64,000 nucleotides of DNA from Saccharomyces uvarum (Eukaryota > Ascomycota > Saccharomycetes > Saccharomycetales > Saccharomycetaceae), in NCBI GenBank assembly GCA_947243795.1, contig OX365938.1, forward strand, positions 310,001-374,000, given 5' to 3'. The first letter of the stretch is position 1. Each line of letters opens with the position of its first letter. A model generated the notes under the pieces. It searched no databases and was not told where the DNA came from. It saw only the letters and a list, made by a program, of their open reading frames with translations. This document shows, piece by piece, positions 60,674 to 64,000 of the stretch. Made by a program: the position numbers and the translations under genes.

Positions 60674-62128
60674 ATGGATAGGCCTATAGAAGATATTGTA
60701 AAAAGTCTTTTGAAGTTTGTTGTCAGAGGGTTTTATGGCGGCTCCTTTGTACTTGTACTCGACGCTATACTATTTCACTCTGTGCTAGCAGAAGATGATT
60801 TGAAGCAGCTTTTAAGCATAAATAAGACGGAATTGGGTCCGCTCATTGCCAGACTGAGGTCTGATAGGCTAATATCCATACACAAGCAAAGAGAATACCC
60901 GCCCAATTCCAAAAGTGTGGAAAGAGTCTATTACTATGTAAAATACCCTCATGCTATCGACGCCATCAAATGGAAAGTCCATCAAGTGGTACAGAGACTA
61001 AAGGATGACCTGGACAAAAATTCAGAACCCAACGGTTACATGTGCTCTATTTGTTTGACCAAGTATACTCAATTAGAGGCTGTACAATTACTAAATTTTG
61101 ACAGAACAGAATTTTTATGTTCACTATGTGATGAACCGTTAGTGGAAGACGATTCTGGTAAAAAAAATAAAGAAAAGCAGGATAAACTGAATAGACTGAT
61201 GGACCAAATCCAACCCATCATTGATTCTTTGAAAAAGATTGATGACTCGAGAATTGAAGAAAATACTTTCGAAATTGCATTAGCTCGTTTGATACCTCCT
61301 CAAAATCAATCCCATGCCGCTTACACATACAATCCAAAGAAAGGTAGCACTATGTTTAGACCCGGCGATTCTGCTCAATTACCAAACCTTATGGGTACTG
61401 CTCTTAACAACGATAGCAGTAGACGTGCGGGCGCTAACTCTCAAGCCACTTTACACATCAATATCACCACAGCAAGCGACGAAGTGGCTCAAAGAGAGCT
61501 GCAAGAAAGACAAGCTGAAGAGAAAAGAAAGCAAAACGCCGTTCCCGAATGGCACAAACAAAGTACCATTGGCAAATCTGCCCTTGGAAGATTGGATAAT
61601 GAAGAAGAATTTGATCCTGCGGTCACAGCATCTGCGATGGATTCTATGAATGCAAACAACGAATCCATGCAAGAAAACTCCTACCAAACTAATAATAGAA
61701 CTTTAACCGAGCAAGAAATGGAAGAAAGAGAAAACGAAAAGACTTTGAATGATTACTATGCTGCATTGGCCAAGAAACAAGCAAAGTTAAACAAAGAACA
61801 GGAAGAAGAAGAAGAGGAAGAAGAAGAGGAGATGGAAGACGTGGAAGAGGAGATGGAAGACGTGGGAGATGAAGATGATGAAGATGCAGCCGAAAACGGA
61901 TTCGAAGATGAGTTTGAAGATGTAACCGATGCAGCTGATACAGTCAAAACGGAATCAAAAGATAGTAATTTGGACGGCGTGAAACAAGAACCCAATGACA
62001 GCAATATTGAAGAAAACTCAGAAACAACAGCCGCTCCAGCTGTTGCAGATGCAGATGCAGACGCAAAAGCAAATGGTAATGACGATGATGATGATGATGA
62101 GATGGATATTGAGTTTGAAGATGTTTAG
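60674..62128 (+). CDS. TFA1: TFIIE large subunit
   Basis: 484 residues; 482 in S. cerevisiae. The N-terminal winged helix is at about 1-100 (VVRGFYGGSFVLVLDAILFHSV, then LRSDRLISIHKQREY). A C4 zinc ribbon follows with Cys124, Cys127, Cys149 and Cys152 (CSICLTKY... CSLC). A charged central region and a very acidic C-terminus (poly-Glu/Asp) follow. Tfa1 with Tfa2 forms TFIIE, which recruits and stimulates TFIIH in the RNA polymerase II preinitiation complex. A 24-base segment coding EEMEDVG/EEMEDVE is duplicated near codon 395. Confidence 0.97.
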   Translation: MDRPIEDIVKSLLKFVVRGFYGGSFVLVLDAILFHSVLAEDDLKQLLSINKTELGPLIARLRSDRLISIHKQREYPPNSKSVERVYYYVKYPHAIDAIKWKVHQVVQRLKDDLDKNSEPNGYMCSICLTKYTQLEAVQLLNFDRTEFLCSLCDEPLVEDDSGKKNKEKQDKLNRLMDQIQPIIDSLKKIDDSRIEENTFEIALARLIPPQNQSHAAYTYNPKKGSTMFRPGDSAQLPNLMGTALNNDSSRRAGANSQATLHINITTASDEVAQRELQERQAEEKRKQNAVPEWHKQSTIGKSALGRLDNEEEFDPAVTASAMDSMNANNESMQENSYQTNNRTLTEQEMEERENEKTLNDYYAALAKKQAKLNKEQEEEEEEEEEEMEDVEEEMEDVGDEDDEDAAENGFEDEFEDVTDAADTVKTESKDSNLDGVKQEPNDSNIEENSETTAAPAVADADADAKANGNDDDDDDEMDIEFEDV

Positions 62129-62470
62129 GAATGGCCATCTTTTTACACCCCATTAAATTAGTGACTACTAAGCTGCACACTACACAGTTTCCTTTTTTTT
62201 TTCATTTCTTTTATGTCACCAGAAGATTCTTAGGCGGTGAAAAAAAATCTGAAAAAAATCAAAAAAATCAAAAAGAAACGCAGTTATTAGGCATATCATA
62301 TCGATCGCGTCTTCAAAATAATAACAAATAATACAACTAATAAAAATATAAAAATATAAAAAATATTTTTCGAGCATATTTAGTTTACATATATTTAATT
62401 AAAAACTTCAAACTTATAGAAACAACGAAATAGAGTTTTACCGTTCAGCTAAGGTACAAAAAACAAAAAA
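62129..62470. other. TFA1-TCD2 intergenic region
   Basis: 342 AT-rich bases with A-runs (62238-62275) and AATATAAAAATATAAAAAATA near 62343. No gene seen. Confidence 0.55.
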
Positions 62471-63817
62471 ATGGAAAAAGATGCATGGAAAATAATAACT
62501 GCCACAGCGCTATTCACTGTGGCAATGACTACTGTAGCAGACTGTGCTTGGACACGTTGGCAAACACAAGGAAAGGCAGTAGCGAAAGTGCAACGAAGTG
62601 ATGAAAAAGACGAAGAACAAACAAAATCCAAAATAGACAAATATTACCAATATGACGAACAGTTCATTCGCCAATTTTTGAAGAACAATATTGGTTTTCT
62701 TGGTGAGGATACAATCGAAAAGCTATCCAACCAATACGTCGTCGTTGTGGGTGCAGGCGGTGTTGGGTCATGGGTAGTCAACTCTTTGGTACGTTCGGGA
62801 TGTCGAAAGATCAGAGTCGTGGATTTTGACCAAGTTTCATTAAGTTCATTGAATAGACACAGTTGTGCTATACTAAATGATGTCGGTACTCCCAAAGTTG
62901 AATGTTTACGAAGACATATGCAGGAAATCGCACCTTGGTGTGAAATTGATCCAATTAATGAATTGTGGACTATTGAAAATGGCGAAAGATTGACCCTTGA
63001 AAACGGCGCACCTGATTTCGTTGTGGACTGTATTGATAACATCGAAACAAAAGTTGACTTACTAGAGTTTGCCTACAACTGCGGCATCAAAGTGATCTCC
63101 TCTATGGGTGCTTCTGCCAAGAGTGATCCTACAAAACTTAACGTAGGTGATATAGCGACTACTGAAGAAGACCCTCTTGCGAGGGTAGTGAGAAGGAAAC
63201 TGAAGAAAAGAGGTATCCTTTCTGGTGTTCCTGTGGTGTTTAGTGCCGAAAAGCCGGATCCCAAAAAGGCTAAATTATTACCTTTGCCTGATGAAGAATA
63301 TGAAAGAGGCAAAGTTGACGAGTTAAGCGCCTTGAAGGATTTCCGTGTAAGAATTTTACCAGTTCTAGGTACTATGCCAAGTTTGTTTGGATTGACCATA
63401 ACCACATGGATCCTATCTAATATATCTGATAAACCTTTAGAACCTATCGAGGGTAAAAATAGAATTAAAGTATACGACGGTATATATCAGTCATTGACCG
63501 GTCAAATGAGCAGAGTTGGTAGACCGACCCAACGTATACCCTTAGCTTTGAAGGACGTTAGCTACCTGGTTGAAGAGGTTTTTAAGGGTAAATCTCCAAT
63601 CAGCGGAATTTCCACTAGACTAACTTTATCTAAATGGGACCCCTCCAAACCCATTTCGTTACAAAATGTAGTTGTTTTAACTAAAGACGAACAAAAAGAA
63701 CATGAAAATCGTATTTTAATAGGCAACGAAAGCTTACGTGATGTTTATGATGCTAATGTTCTGGAACTAGTTTCACAAAGGTTCAAAGAAGAAGCTTATT
63801 ATTCTCAATTTAGATGA
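62471..63817 (+). CDS. TCD2: Tcd2, tRNA threonylcarbamoyladenosine dehydratase
   Basis: 448 residues; 447 in S. cerevisiae. An N-terminal hydrophobic segment (about 7-24) fits its location on the mitochondrial outer membrane. The E1-like MoeB/ThiF/CsdL domain has the nucleotide loop VVGAGGVGSWVVNSL (GAGGVG at about 94-99), DFDQVSLSSLNRH near 118-130 and DCIDNIETK near 180. It adenylates and dehydrates t6A37 in ANN-decoding tRNAs to cyclic t6A, together with paralogue Tcd1. Intact. Confidence 0.96.
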   Translation: MEKDAWKIITATALFTVAMTTVADCAWTRWQTQGKAVAKVQRSDEKDEEQTKSKIDKYYQYDEQFIRQFLKNNIGFLGEDTIEKLSNQYVVVVGAGGVGSWVVNSLVRSGCRKIRVVDFDQVSLSSLNRHSCAILNDVGTPKVECLRRHMQEIAPWCEIDPINELWTIENGERLTLENGAPDFVVDCIDNIETKVDLLEFAYNCGIKVISSMGASAKSDPTKLNVGDIATTEEDPLARVVRRKLKKRGILSGVPVVFSAEKPDPKKAKLLPLPDEEYERGKVDELSALKDFRVRILPVLGTMPSLFGLTITTWILSNISDKPLEPIEGKNRIKVYDGIYQSLTGQMSRVGRPTQRIPLALKDVSYLVEEVFKGKSPISGISTRLTLSKWDPSKPISLQNVVVLTKDEQKEHENRILIGNESLRDVYDANVLELVSQRFKEEAYYSQFR

Positions 63818-63884
63818 TGATTTTTCCATGTACATAATGCATATTTATTCTATAGAATTACGTACTCATTTGGCCAACTTTGAG

Positions 63885-63903
63885 CCCCTACAATTTATAA
63901 AAG
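63885..63903 (+). promoter_or_regulatory. Promoter-like CCCCT and TATAAAAG at window end
   Basis: CCCCT at 63885-63889 and TATAAAAG at 63896-63903, followed by pyrimidine-rich sequence to the window end. It resembles a stress-type promoter reading rightward. The S. cerevisiae gene beyond (GPX1) reads leftward, so this may be chance or a 3'-region signal. Confidence 0.25.
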
Positions 63904-64000
63904 CACTTCTGTCTTCCCTTTTTTTCCCTCTTTGTTTACATTTCTATCACAAATCTGTCATTATTAGAACTTAATATATTTATAATTCCAAAGATAAAAA

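Overview
This is nuclear yeast DNA. It is a densely packed, intron-free run of about 33 protein genes in which I recognise essentially every gene. The order (MSN4, BLI1, FBA1, MPE1, TOA2, NUP120, TMA19, OAR1, DEF1, MDM35, ASK1, SFK1, EIS1, CSE4, ELM1, ANR2, DCW1, PRI2, PHD1, SPC42, VPS24, NFU1, PTM1, RGT1, UGP1, TUL1, YKL033W-A, TTI1, IXR1, MAE1, TFA1, TCD2) is that of Saccharomyces cerevisiae chromosome XI left arm, from YKL062W to YKL027W, with no gene lost or inverted among those I recognise. The proteins differ from my memory of S. cerevisiae at a few percent of positions in the most conserved genes (FBA1, UGP1) and far more in CSE4, ASK1, ELM1 and NUP120. The source is therefore most likely another Saccharomyces sensu stricto species; I cannot say which one without alignment.

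Layout. Bases 1-6500 hold the 3' part of MSN4 (stress transcription factor), BLI1, FBA1 (glycolysis, strong codon bias, TATA plus Rap1/Gcr1-type upstream sites), MPE1 (mRNA 3'-end processing) and TOA2 (TFIIA). Bases 6800-16500 are a leftward run: NUP120, TMA19, OAR1, DEF1, MDM35, ASK1. SFK1 diverges from ASK1 across a region with three evenly spaced TCCGCGGT elements. Bases 18800-25240 are EIS1, CSE4 and ELM1, all leftward. Then come ANR2, DCW1, and a rightward run PRI2, PHD1, SPC42, VPS24; next NFU1 (leftward) and another rightward run PTM1, snR69, RGT1, UGP1, TUL1, YKL033W-A, TTI1 and a valine tRNA. IXR1 and MAE1 are leftward, and TFA1 and TCD2 rightward. Two RNA genes are supported: a C/D snoRNA (snR69) whose guide matches 25S rRNA, and tRNA-Val(AAC).

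The genes are ordinary housekeeping genes and do not form an operon-like system. Shared regulation is visible only as sites: MCB/SCB-type cell-cycle elements before PRI2, SPC42 and CSE4, and stress elements (CCCCT) before UGP1, a known target class of Msn2/Msn4.

The most unusual observation is in PRI2. One of the four cysteines that ligate the essential 4Fe-4S cluster of primase (position 336) is encoded as serine (AGT at 30604-30606), while the other three (417, 434, 474) are intact. Other points worth a look are the 21-bp-phased TCCGCGGT triplet upstream of SFK1, overlapping upstream start codons at ANR2, a 21-codon ORF with its own TATA box between PTM1 and snR69, an 11-bp inverted repeat between MPE1 and TOA2, and a C16 homopolymer after UGP1. 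I saw no transposon, LTR, viral remnant, centromere or CRISPR array.
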